Shown here: piece by piece, positions 40,718-48,740 of the stretch
Position numbering within the stretch: the first letter of the stretch is position 1
How the letters are laid out: each line of letters starts with the position of its first letter
Assembly: GCA_003577165.1 (NCBI GenBank)
Contig: QEUM01000005.1
Location: 103,678-167,677 of the forward strand
Direction: 5' to 3'
Origin: Armatimonadota bacterium
GTDB lineage: Bacteria > Armatimonadota > Fimbriimonadia > Fimbriimonadales > ATM1
Length of the DNA stretch: 64,000 nucleotides
Position numbers and translations under genes: made by a program
The notes under the pieces: model-generated
The model's database searches: none
The model's input: only the letters and a program-made list of their open reading frames with translations
What the model was told of the DNA's origin: nothing

Positions 40718-42738
40718 GGGCGCCCGTCGACTGGCTGAACGATTACGTCCGAACGCAAGCATCGGCGAACGAGATTGCAGCGACTCTCACGATGCTCGGA
40801 TTGGAAGTCGAGGAGATCGAGTCCTCCGACATCGGCCCGGTTCTCGTGTTTAAGGTCACGCCAAATCGAGGCGACTGCCTTTCGATTCTCGGACTCGCAC
40901 GCGAGTTGGCGGCGAAGGATCCGGCGAAGTACGCGCCAACGGAGCTGTTCGCACAAGCCGTCCACGGCTTCGCACTGGGTGATGAGTCGAAGAGGCTCCC
41001 GGATACGCTCGTCACGATCGAAGATCTCGAACTGTGTCCTGCCTACGGGGCGCGACTGTTCGAGTCCATTCCCTTCAAGCCATCCGGCGACAAGATTCGC
41101 GCGCGGCTGGTCGCGGGCGGCATGAGACCCATTAGCGTGGTCGTCGACACGACGAACTACGTGATGATCGAGCTCGGACAGCCGCTGCATGCATTCGACC
41201 GGGACAATTTGACGGAAGGCAGAATCGTCGTTCGCAGGGCACGCTCCGGCGAGACGATGCGAACTCTCGACGACATGGATCGCGCCCTGGACGACCAGAT
41301 GCTCGTCATCTGTGATGCCGCGAGGCCCGTTGCGATCGCCGGCGTAATGGGAGGAGCGGACAGCGAAGTGTCGGCCAACACGAAGAACGTCTTGCTCGAA
41401 TCCGCACACTTCAGCCCGGCATCCATCCGAAGAACGCGGACGCGCCTCGGAATGAACACGGATGCGAGTTACCGCTTCGAGCGATTCGTCGATCCACAAG
41501 GAGTGCAGAGAGCCCTCAACCGCTTTGCAATGCTCCTTGCGGAACAAACGGGTGTGAGCCCTGTCGAGGGAACGTGCCTTGTCTCAGCCCCGTTCCACGA
41601 GCCGCGTGCCATCAAGGTTCGCGAGTCGAGGTGGACTGCTTTGCTCGGCATGTCGGTACCGCGCGCTGCGGCAGGCTCTTCGCTGGTTGCCCTCGGCTTC
41701 AATGTGACCGAAGACCAGGACGGACTCATGGCAACCGCCCCTTCTTGGCGGTCGGACATCGGCTTTGAAGAAGATCTCATCGAAGAGATCGGCCGCCTCT
41801 GGGGTTACGACGAGATTCCCGAAGCCCTGCCCTCGGGAGCAACGCCCGTCGGCGGGGAATTCGGCAAGTCGGCCTTCGTTTCAAGCGTCCGGCGAGCCGC
41901 GCTCCGCCTCGGCTTCACCGAAGTTTTGACCCACTCGCTGCGAGACACCTCGCCCCTCGATCTCGGAAGAGGGCCGCGGGTCCGCAATCCAGTTTCGCCC
42001 GAACTCGCGATGCTGCGCCCCTCGCTGCTTCACGGCGTCGCGGAGGCTGCCGCACGAAACCGAGGCCGCAACCTGCAACTGTTCGAAATCGGACGGGTTT
42101 TCACCTCGGAGTCCGAACGCACGCATCTCGCGATGCTGATCGCCGGCAGGCTGATGGACGATCATTGGAGCGGCGGACCGCCCCCCCCAGCCGACTTCTT
42201 CGCGCTCAAGGGCCACATCGAGCGGCTCGGTGACCTCTCGCAAGCGCAGATCGAATTCAAGCCGCTCGACGATCCTCGATTTCACCCAGGCAGACAGGCA
42301 GGGCTCGCCGCAGGAGGCCAAGACCTGGGATGCATGGGCCAGGTCCTGCCTGACGTAGCCGAGGCCCTGGATATCCCCAAGGAGACTTTCGTCGCCGAAA
42401 TCGACCTCGATGTACTTGCCGCGGGACGAACTGACTCCATTCGCTACGCTCCGATCAGTGCGTTCCCTTCGGTTCGTCGCGACATGGCGCTCCTCGTACC
42501 GAAATCTGTGCCCTATGGAGCCATCGAGGCTGCCATTCGCAATGAACTCGGTTCGCTCGCCGAACGCATCTGGCCATTCGACATCTTCAGAAGCGAGGAC
42601 ATGCCCGAGGACATGCACAGCATCGCCGTTGCCGTCGTCCTTAGGCGTTCGGACCGAACTCTCACCGACGAAGAGGCGAACGAGGCTCGCGAGCGCACAG
42701 TTAGTGCCCTGAAAGCCCTCGGAGCTCGCCTCCGCTGA
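40714..42738 (+). CDS. pheT: Phenylalanine-tRNA ligase beta subunit, short form without the N-terminal OB domain
   Basis: 674 residues, about 120 shorter than the usual 790-800. The N-terminus (PVDWLNDYVRTQASANEIAA, GLEVEEIES) runs directly into the VFKVTPNRGDCLSILGLARELA motif. In most bacterial PheT the 110-120-residue OB-fold (tRNA-binding/EMAP-like) domain lies between these two points; it is absent here with no frameshift visible. The B3/B4 editing domain (ELGQPLHAFDRDNL, VMGGADSEVS), B5, B6/B7 catalytic-like modules, and C-terminal anticodon-binding domain (AFPSVRRDMALLVP) are all present. It overlaps pheS by 4 bp and the convergent membrane-protein gene by 38 bp. Confidence 0.94.
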   Translation: MRAPVDWLNDYVRTQASANEIAATLTMLGLEVEEIESSDIGPVLVFKVTPNRGDCLSILGLARELAAKDPAKYAPTELFAQAVHGFALGDESKRLPDTLVTIEDLELCPAYGARLFESIPFKPSGDKIRARLVAGGMRPISVVVDTTNYVMIELGQPLHAFDRDNLTEGRIVVRRARSGETMRTLDDMDRALDDQMLVICDAARPVAIAGVMGGADSEVSANTKNVLLESAHFSPASIRRTRTRLGMNTDASYRFERFVDPQGVQRALNRFAMLLAEQTGVSPVEGTCLVSAPFHEPRAIKVRESRWTALLGMSVPRAAAGSSLVALGFNVTEDQDGLMATAPSWRSDIGFEEDLIEEIGRLWGYDEIPEALPSGATPVGGEFGKSAFVSSVRRAALRLGFTEVLTHSLRDTSPLDLGRGPRVRNPVSPELAMLRPSLLHGVAEAAARNRGRNLQLFEIGRVFTSESERTHLAMLIAGRLMDDHWSGGPPPPADFFALKGHIERLGDLSQAQIEFKPLDDPRFHPGRQAGLAAGGQDLGCMGQVLPDVAEALDIPKETFVAEIDLDVLAAGRTDSIRYAPISAFPSVRRDMALLVPKSVPYGAIEAAIRNELGSLAERIWPFDIFRSEDMPEDMHSIAVAVVLRRSDRTLTDEEANEARERTVSALKALGARLR

Positions 42739-43984
42739 AAGCGGTCTTAACCACCAAGCGAATCAACGCCAACCACAGCACCGCTCGCAAGGCTGCGCTC
42801 AGATAGAAGTAGTGGCCGAACGGGTGCTGGAAGGCGAGGATCGAATACGCGCCGACCGAGCCGAGCAACCCAAAGCCTGCAAGCGCCCAGTCTCTTCGCG
42901 CCGCGACCAGGCTGCTGACATTGAACAACCCTTCCGCGATGGCGCGCCAAGTCGCACCGAGCAAAAGGCCAAACGGCCCGACTTCGGGAGTCCAAAACGG
43001 AGGCATCAGTCGGATGGAAGTGAGCGACGGAAACGCGACCAGCATCAAGTCGCGAATCCCCCCCCAGAAGGGCCGCGCCTGCTGGAGCCTATACGACGTC
43101 TCCGAATCGAGCAGGCTCCGATGGAGCACGACGAACGCGATCGTCACGACCCATGCAACGATGTGAGGCCACCAACAAGTCTCCACTCCACGCATCCGAA
43201 GCACCAGTGCGCAGCCCAAGAGGCAGGCCGGGGCCACGACCGCCTGCTCGTAACTGCCGAGCGCAAGCAACAATGCGACGAGCGAAGCGAACCACCAGCC
43301 GACGAGTCCATCTCTCTCGAATCGGCAATACGAAGCAAGACTCACCAGACAAAACGCCGTCATCACGACGGCGGTCCGGCCCGGCGGCCATCCAAGCGTG
43401 CGCTCCGCAAAGGAAACACCGCCGTTGTCGAGTCCCAACCAGGCGCCTCCCAGATCGGCGCTCAGAAGCCAAACGACAGACCCGACAAGAAGCCACTTTC
43501 GCCACTCGCCCCTCGCGGCAAGGGCAAGAGCGACGGTGCCAAAAATCGCCAGAAAGCCCAGGTACTGCACTCCCAGCGACTGCCACAACCCAGACTGGAT
43601 TCCGCCAAACAGCACGCCGGCGCCGCCCGCCAGCGCCCTCGACCGTGTCAACTCCCAAACAAACCATAGGAGCGCAAGACACGCGGCAAAACCAAGCAGC
43701 AGATTCGTCCAGCGCCACGAACCCAGGTCCTTGCCTCGGTACCAAGCGTCCGCTTCGAAGGTGAGCGTCGAAACAGGCCTGTAAAACCCGTTCTCGAGCG
43801 GCCAATCTGTGGCGAACCAACTCAGCGCGCTGCCGCGCTCCTGTATCTTCTGGTAGATCGTTCTCGTATCCGCGTCGGGACTTGTCCAATACGCCGAAGG
43901 CTTCCTGACTTCTCGGATTCCGAAGGAGCAGGCCAGCAGCGCCGCAAGAGCGGCGCCAAACCAGAAAAGCCGTGCGCTCCTCAC
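42701..43984 (-). CDS. Polytopic membrane protein, glycosyltransferase-C-like
   Basis: 427 residues with a signal-anchor-like first helix (FWFGAALAALLACSFG) followed by about ten further hydrophobic segments. The early periplasmic loop containing DWPLENGFYRPVSTLTFEADAW resembles membrane O-mannosyl or GT-C family proteins, in which an early loop carries the acidic active site, but I cannot name a motif with certainty. The start is GTG at 43984, overlapping the TGA of the Cys/Met PLP enzyme (GTGA). Its 3' end runs 38 bp into pheT on the other strand. Function not recognised. Confidence 0.6.
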   Translation of the reverse strand: MRSARLFWFGAALAALLACSFGIREVRKPSAYWTSPDADTRTIYQKIQERGSALSWFATDWPLENGFYRPVSTLTFEADAWYRGKDLGSWRWTNLLLGFAACLALLWFVWELTRSRALAGGAGVLFGGIQSGLWQSLGVQYLGFLAIFGTVALALAARGEWRKWLLVGSVVWLLSADLGGAWLGLDNGGVSFAERTLGWPPGRTAVVMTAFCLVSLASYCRFERDGLVGWWFASLVALLLALGSYEQAVVAPACLLGCALVLRMRGVETCWWPHIVAWVVTIAFVVLHRSLLDSETSYRLQQARPFWGGIRDLMLVAFPSLTSIRLMPPFWTPEVGPFGLLLGATWRAIAEGLFNVSSLVAARRDWALAGFGLLGSVGAYSILAFQHPFGHYFYLSAALRAVLWLALIRLVVKTAFSGGELRGLSGH

Positions 43985-45264
43985 ACTGCGGCTAAAGCGT
44001 CCTCCAGGTCAGCCAGGATGTCCCTCACGTCTTCAATACCCACGCTCATGCGAATCCCCCCCGGAGCGATGCCTGCTGCCGCCTGATCCTCCGAAGACAG
44101 CGAACTATGCGTCATTGAGGCCGGGTGCTCGATCAGCGTTCGAATCTGGCCGAGGCTGACGGCGAGTGTGATCGCCAGGGAATTCTCCGCCAAGTGATTC
44201 ATCACTCGCTTCGCACGCTCGTACGCTTCGTCCTGCTCCCCCTCCAACTCAAAGTACAGCATAGCCCCCGGCGCGAAATTGCCGTCGATGTCGCGCATCT
44301 GCCGGCGCGCGAGATCAATCTGCGGAAAACTGTCTAATCCCGGGTATCGCACGAACTTCACGGCAGGATGTAACTCTAATGTCTCGGCTACCCTCATCGC
44401 CGACGCCTGCTGGCGCTCCATCCTCAAAGCGAGAGTCGGCGCCCCAAACACCAAGATGTTCCAAGCAGCCTTCGGCGAGATGCTCCCGCCAAAGTCCTTC
44501 CTGAACAGAAGAAGGTCCGTCTCCGCGGACCTTCGGCCGATCACCACCCCCCCCATGTCCGCTCCGAATCCGCTTAGGTACTTCGTCAAGCTGTGAACGA
44601 CGAAGTCCGTGCCCATAGTGAGAGGCCGCTGACAGAACGGCGACGCAAAGGTGTTGTCTATGATCGTCACAATTCTCTCGTTGTCGGGTCGTCCGGCGTT
44701 CGCCCCCTGAACGGCTCGCACCAACTCCTCGATGTCCACCAATTCCAGCGTGGGATTGCAGGGGGATTCCAGATAAACGACTCTCGTTTCGGGGCGAATC
44801 GAAGATTCCAACGTCTTGCGATCGTTCAGATTCGCGAGCGTGTATCTCACGCCGAAGCGACTGAGCCAGTTGGTGATGAGGCTGTACGTGCATCCGTAAA
44901 GCGCGTTGTGTGCAAGGATGTGATCACCTGCTGAGACGTGGATTCCAATCGCTGCGCTGACCGCCGCCATCCCCGTAGCGAATGCGACGGCGGTCTCACC
45001 TTTCTCGCTGAATGCTAACGTCTCTTCGAGCAAGCCCTGACAGGGGTCATCGAGCCGCGAGTAGATGTAAATCGGATGTACGGCGCCGCGATCTAAATCA
45101 GGATTCGCAAACTGAAGGAAACCGTCCGCCCCTCGCTCCGCCGATCTGAGGCGAAATGCTGTGGAGGTCGTAATAGGGGGCAAGATGTGGTCTTCGAAGT
45201 CCCACTTTTCACTGCGAAATTTTCCGTGAATAAGAACTGACCGATCCCTATAACGGTGCTCCAT
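43981..45264 (-). CDS. Cys/Met metabolism PLP-dependent enzyme (cystathionine gamma-lyase/synthase family)
   Basis: 427 residues from MEHRYRDRSVLIHGK; the ORF 57 codons longer is not supported. Fold-type I PLP enzyme with IYSRLDDPCQGLLEETLA, FATGMAAVSAA, YLESPCNPTLELVDI, IIDNTFASPF and the PLP lysine Lys228 in VVHSLTKYLSGFG. Candidate reactions are cystathionine synthase or lyase, O-acetylhomoserine sulfhydrylase or methionine gamma-lyase; sequence alone does not decide. TATGAT ends 6 nt before the ATG with no Shine-Dalgarno, suggesting leaderless mRNA. It overlaps the membrane-protein gene downstream and is divergent from a DUF2203 gene. Confidence 0.88.
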   Translation of the reverse strand: MEHRYRDRSVLIHGKFRSEKWDFEDHILPPITTSTAFRLRSAERGADGFLQFANPDLDRGAVHPIYIYSRLDDPCQGLLEETLAFSEKGETAVAFATGMAAVSAAIGIHVSAGDHILAHNALYGCTYSLITNWLSRFGVRYTLANLNDRKTLESSIRPETRVVYLESPCNPTLELVDIEELVRAVQGANAGRPDNERIVTIIDNTFASPFCQRPLTMGTDFVVHSLTKYLSGFGADMGGVVIGRRSAETDLLLFRKDFGGSISPKAAWNILVFGAPTLALRMERQQASAMRVAETLELHPAVKFVRYPGLDSFPQIDLARRQMRDIDGNFAPGAMLYFELEGEQDEAYERAKRVMNHLAENSLAITLAVSLGQIRTLIEHPASMTHSSLSSEDQAAAGIAPGGIRMSVGIEDVRDILADLEDALAAV

Positions 45265-45270
45265 GCAAGC

Positions 45271-45276
45271 ATCATA
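45271..45276 (-). promoter_or_regulatory. Putative leaderless -10 box for the Cys/Met PLP enzyme
   Basis: TATGAT on the minus strand (5/6 match), ending 6 nt before the ATG at 45264. Confidence 0.45.
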
Positions 45277-45334
45277 TTCGACGCGGCTCCCCCTTCGCCT
45301 CCCGTCCCTGTGTCGTATCCACGCACCGTTCGTG

Positions 45335-45340
45335 GATAAT
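45335..45340 (+). promoter_or_regulatory. Putative leaderless -10 box for the DUF2203 gene
   Basis: GATAAT (5/6), preceded by TG, ending 9 nt before the ATG at 45350. No Shine-Dalgarno and no clear -35. Confidence 0.4.
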
Positions 45341-45349
45341 GATAGGCGT

Positions 45350-45736
45350 ATGCCCGAGTACTTGCATGACCGGCATTTCTCGGTCGAGGAGGCGAACGCT
45401 TTGCTCCCAAAGCTCACCGTCCTCCTGATTCGCATGCATGAGGCGCTCGAGAGGTTTCAGGGCCAAAAGGCGGAGGCCATCCAGGCCCTGCGCGTCGCCT
45501 CGACGAACGGAAAGCACCGCCGACCCCAGGGGGAGGACGCCCTCGACACTCTCCGCGAAATCACGGCGGACATCGAGGCCTATGGCTGCATCGTGAAGGA
45601 CTACGAGAAGGGCCTACTCGACTTCCCTTCCGTGCGCGATGGGAAGGAGGTCTACCTTTGCTGGATGCTCGGCGAACCCGAGATCACCTGCTGGCACGAG
45701 GTCGAGTCGGGGTTTGCCGGCAGAAAGCCGCTGTAA
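45350..45736 (+). CDS. DUF2203 family protein
   Basis: 128-residue soluble protein. RHFSVEEANALLPKLTVLL at the N-terminus and the C-terminal CIVKDYEKGLLDFPS ... VYLCWMLGEPEITCWHEVESGFAGRKPL are the DUF2203 pattern. Mostly helical, with a coiled-coil-like first half. Function of the family is not known to me. The start at 45350 was chosen because the DUF begins within a few residues; the ORF start at 45263 lies in the divergent promoter region. It converges with the DAHP synthase gene, 4 bp apart. Confidence 0.82.
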   Translation: MPEYLHDRHFSVEEANALLPKLTVLLIRMHEALERFQGQKAEAIQALRVASTNGKHRRPQGEDALDTLREITADIEAYGCIVKDYEKGLLDFPSVRDGKEVYLCWMLGEPEITCWHEVESGFAGRKPL

Positions 45737-45740
45737 GCGC

Positions 45741-46796
45741 TTAGTTCGCTGCCGCGTACCGCTCGGTTCCGCTGAGAGGGCGACCCACGGCTGCGGCAAA
45801 CGCCTGAAGCCTCTTCATGAGATCCGCAAAGCCCTCCGACGTGAGGGCCTGGGCTGCGTCGCTAAGCGCATGCCTCGGATCTGGGTGCACTTCGATCATG
45901 AGAGCGTCCGCGCCCGCAGCGACTGCGGCACAAGACATCGCAGGCACGTACCGGGCGAAACCCGTCCCATGGCTCGGATCGACGACGACCGGCAGGTGCG
46001 AGTGGTGTTTCAGCACCGGAACGGCCGACAGGTCCAGCGTGTTGCGCGTGTAGCCCCGGTCGAGCGGATGCACACCGCGCTCGCACAAAAGCACTTTGGA
46101 GTTTCCGTGCGAAAGCAGGTACTCGGCTGCCAATAGGAACTCATCGATCGTCGCCGATGGGCCCCGCTTGAGCATCACGGGATGGTCGCTCTTTCCGGCC
46201 TCGATGAGAAGGGGGAAGTTCTGCATGCTCCTCGCGCCGATCTGCAGGATGTCGACGTGCTCCGCCACGACGCCTACCATTTCGGGAGACATGACCTCGG
46301 AGATCGTCCGAATCCCCACTTCTTCTCCGACCTGCTTCATGATCTGGAGCCCCTCGACCGCGAGCCCCTGGAATGCGTAAGGTGAAGTGCGCGGCTTGAA
46401 CGCTCCGCCCCGCAGCACGGTCGCTCCCGCGCTGCGCACCGCTGTCGCCGCCGCTTTCAGTTGCTCGTAACTCTCGATGCTGCAAGGCCCAGCGATGACC
46501 TGAATCGTCGGCCCACCGAAACTCACCCCACCCACCGTCACCACTGTGTCGCTCGGATGGAACTCTCGCGACGCCAACTTGTAACTTCGGCTGACCTGGG
46601 TGACCTTGCTGACCCCGGGCAGGATTTCTAACTTCTGCTGCAGGGGATCCCGAAGGTCAGGCGGGATCGCCGACGGGATGCCAATGGCCATCACGTTGCC
46701 CGGCATGCGAAGAACTTCCAGACCATGTTCTTCGATGGTTTGGCAGACTAATTCGATTTCGGCGCCCGTGGCGCCCGGCTGCATGACGACTACCAT
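45741..46796 (-). CDS. aroF: 3-deoxy-7-phosphoheptulonate (DAHP) synthase, AroF/AroA-beta type
   Basis: 351 residues. N-terminal ferredoxin-like regulatory domain (about 1-75, MVVVMQPGATGAEIELVCQ ... GVSKVTQVSRSYKLASRE) followed by the KDO8P-synthase-like TIM barrel: VIAGPCSIES, LRGGAFKPRTSPYAFQG, IGARSMQNFPLL, LKRGPSATIDEFLLAAEY, PVVVDPSHGTGF, MIEVHPDP. It makes the first intermediate of the shikimate pathway; the N-terminal domain in this type usually gives feedback control by aromatic amino acids. Start ATG 46796 overlaps the upstream membrane-protein gene by 7 bp. ATG four codons in is an alternative. Confidence 0.94.
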   Translation of the reverse strand: MVVVMQPGATGAEIELVCQTIEEHGLEVLRMPGNVMAIGIPSAIPPDLRDPLQQKLEILPGVSKVTQVSRSYKLASREFHPSDTVVTVGGVSFGGPTIQVIAGPCSIESYEQLKAAATAVRSAGATVLRGGAFKPRTSPYAFQGLAVEGLQIMKQVGEEVGIRTISEVMSPEMVGVVAEHVDILQIGARSMQNFPLLIEAGKSDHPVMLKRGPSATIDEFLLAAEYLLSHGNSKVLLCERGVHPLDRGYTRNTLDLSAVPVLKHHSHLPVVVDPSHGTGFARYVPAMSCAAVAAGADALMIEVHPDPRHALSDAAQALTSEGFADLMKRLQAFAAAVGRPLSGTERYAAAN

Positions 46797-47530
46797 GTGA
46801 ACGGCTCTCTAAGGCTTCTCTTACGTATCCTAAGCAAGCGTACCGGGAAACCGACGAAATTCAACAGATCTCGGTACAGGTCCACCACAGCCTGGACCTC
46901 CTCCCCGTACCTTCGCCGACGCAAGATCATCGCCAAATCGAACACCCAGTAAGAAACCAGTGAGATGCACACAATCGCCGCCGTCAGCGCCTCGGACCAA
47001 GTGAGTTCTGTCGCGAACGCCCACCCAGCGGCCATCAAGGACGCCGACCCCATCGCAAACGCAGCCACCCCGAGAAAACTGAAGTCCCTGCCAGCAAGGG
47101 TCACGTACCAGAGTGCCGCGAACCAGGCTGCCACCATCACCCAGCCACAGCTCTTCACAAACAGCGGCGCAGCCTCCCCGAGCGGCGCGAGCGCCAGGGT
47201 CACCGCAGCCGTGCCGAAGAACCAAGTCCCCGCGAGCAGAACGAGGTGCGCCCAAAGTGGCGCCCTCCGCGTTGCCGCGAGCGCAGCGAAACTCAGGACG
47301 CCCGCAAGGAAGATCCCCGAGGTGGACATCCCGACCAGGAACCTATTCGGGCCCTCCGCCAGCCAGTAGACAAGAAGCAGCGCCGGGACGACCTGGCTCG
47401 CCAGGTTCGCGAGCGCGACTAACCGGACGAATCGAGTCCTGGCCGAGTAGTCCGAGTCAGCGACGATCTCCCCCGGCCCCGCTTGCCGCGCTCCAGCCCG
47501 TGGAATCGCGGTCGTGACCCGACTGCTCAT
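46790..47530 (-). CDS. Bax inhibitor-1-like membrane protein
   Basis: 246 residues with about six to seven membrane segments after a polar 30-residue N-terminus. The C-terminal EEVQAVVDLYRDLLNFVGFPVRLLRIRKR is like the re-entrant end of Bax inhibitor-1/YccA-type proteins (SLYLDIINLFLYLLRL in relatives), and the size agrees. Family members are linked to calcium leak or membrane-protein quality control; the role here is inferred only. The ATG directly follows the TAG of dapL without a gap, and the end overlaps the DAHP synthase gene, so the three are probably co-transcribed. Confidence 0.55.
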   Translation of the reverse strand: MSSRVTTAIPRAGARQAGPGEIVADSDYSARTRFVRLVALANLASQVVPALLLVYWLAEGPNRFLVGMSTSGIFLAGVLSFAALAATRRAPLWAHLVLLAGTWFFGTAAVTLALAPLGEAAPLFVKSCGWVMVAAWFAALWYVTLAGRDFSFLGVAAFAMGSASLMAAGWAFATELTWSEALTAAIVCISLVSYWVFDLAMILRRRRYGEEVQAVVDLYRDLLNFVGFPVRLLRIRKRSLREPFTW

Positions 47531-48715
47531 CTATGCCCTTGCGACGGCCCCAACGGCGGCAATCCGGCGAGCTGCTTCTTCGAGCCTCTCGCCCGCGACG
47601 TCTCCGCTCACCGTCAGGCTCATCCGCACGTATCCTTCGCCACCCGGCCCATAACCGTTGCCCGGGATCACGAGCACCTTCGCCTCCCCGAGGAGCCGTC
47701 GAGCGAACTCCGCGCTTGTCTCCGAAGTCGGCACGCGCGCCCACACGTAAAACGTGGCGCGAGGCGTGGGCACATCCCACCCGGCCTCCTTCAGACCTCG
47801 CACGAGCACGTCCCTCCGTCGCTGATACAGTTCGAGAGTCGCGCGGTTCTCTCCGTGGTCGAGAGCCCACGCTGCCGTCTCCGCGATCGCCGCGAACTGT
47901 TTGCTGTCGATGTTGTCCTTGAGACGGCTCAGCGGGGCGAGCGCATCCGCTCCGCCGCAGGCGAAGCCGATTCTCCAACCCGTCATGTTGAACGGCTTGC
48001 TGAGCGAGTGGAACTCGATGACGTGTTCCTTCGCGCCCTCGACCTGGAGCGGAGAGGCGCACCGGTACCCGTCATACGTCACCATTGCATAAGCCAAATC
48101 GCCCACAAGCAAGATATCGTAGTCCCTGCAGAACCGAACTGCGTCTTCGTAGAACTCCTTAGGCGCGACCGCTCCCGTTGGGTTCCCTGGATAGCAAGTG
48201 AAGAACAGTTTCGCCTTCTTCGCAATCTCGACGGGGATGTCTTCCAAGACCGGCAGAAAGCCGTTCTCCTCTTTTAGCCGCGCGTCGTAGACGGTCGCGT
48301 CGCACAAGTCCGCCTGAATGCGATACACGGGGTACCCCGGATCCGGGACGATTACCGCGTCGCCCGGATCGCAATAAGCCCAAATCAAGTGCGCCAGACC
48401 TTCCTTGCTCCCGATAACCTCGAGGATCTCGGACTTTGGATCCACTTCGACGCTGAATTCGCGCCTCAGCCAGCGGGCTGCGGCATCGAGGAATGTCTGC
48501 CATCCACGCGCCGATTCGTCGTAACGGTGCGTCGCAGGATGGGTCACCGCTTGCTGCATTGCCGTCACGATCGGGGCAGGCGTGGGCTGGTCGGGATCGC
48601 CGATGCCGAGGTCAATGATGTCTTCGCCTCGCGCCCGCATCTCCGCCTTGATCCGCGCGATTTCGGCGAACAAGTAAGGGGGAATCTTTTCGAGTCGCTT
48701 TGCTCGTGAAGGCAT
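47531..48715 (-). CDS. dapL: LL-diaminopimelate aminotransferase
   Basis: 394-residue fold-type I aminotransferase. MPSRAKRLEKIPPYLFAEI and IDLGIGDPDQPTP at the N-terminus are the DapL pattern; the PLP lysine is Lys240 in FHSLSKPFNMTGWRIGF, with YPGNPTGAVA (about 175-184) and the end RMSLTVSGD. DapL converts tetrahydrodipicolinate directly to LL-diaminopimelate, a one-step bypass for lysine and peptidoglycan synthesis, common in several deep-branching phyla. A related class I aminotransferase of other specificity cannot be excluded. The start 48715 follows TAGAAT by 8 nt with no Shine-Dalgarno. Confidence 0.85.
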   Translation of the reverse strand: MPSRAKRLEKIPPYLFAEIARIKAEMRARGEDIIDLGIGDPDQPTPAPIVTAMQQAVTHPATHRYDESARGWQTFLDAAARWLRREFSVEVDPKSEILEVIGSKEGLAHLIWAYCDPGDAVIVPDPGYPVYRIQADLCDATVYDARLKEENGFLPVLEDIPVEIAKKAKLFFTCYPGNPTGAVAPKEFYEDAVRFCRDYDILLVGDLAYAMVTYDGYRCASPLQVEGAKEHVIEFHSLSKPFNMTGWRIGFACGGADALAPLSRLKDNIDSKQFAAIAETAAWALDHGENRATLELYQRRRDVLVRGLKEAGWDVPTPRATFYVWARVPTSETSAEFARRLLGEAKVLVIPGNGYGPGGEGYVRMSLTVSGDVAGERLEEAARRIAAVGAVARA

Positions 48716-48723
48716 ACCCAACG

Positions 48724-48729
48724 ATTCTA
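48724..48729 (-). promoter_or_regulatory. Putative leaderless -10 box for dapL
   Basis: TAGAAT on the minus strand (5/6), ending 8 nt before the ATG at 48715, in the 25-nt gap after the S10 peptidase gene. Confidence 0.4.
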
Positions 48730-48740
48730 CCGGCAAGCCG

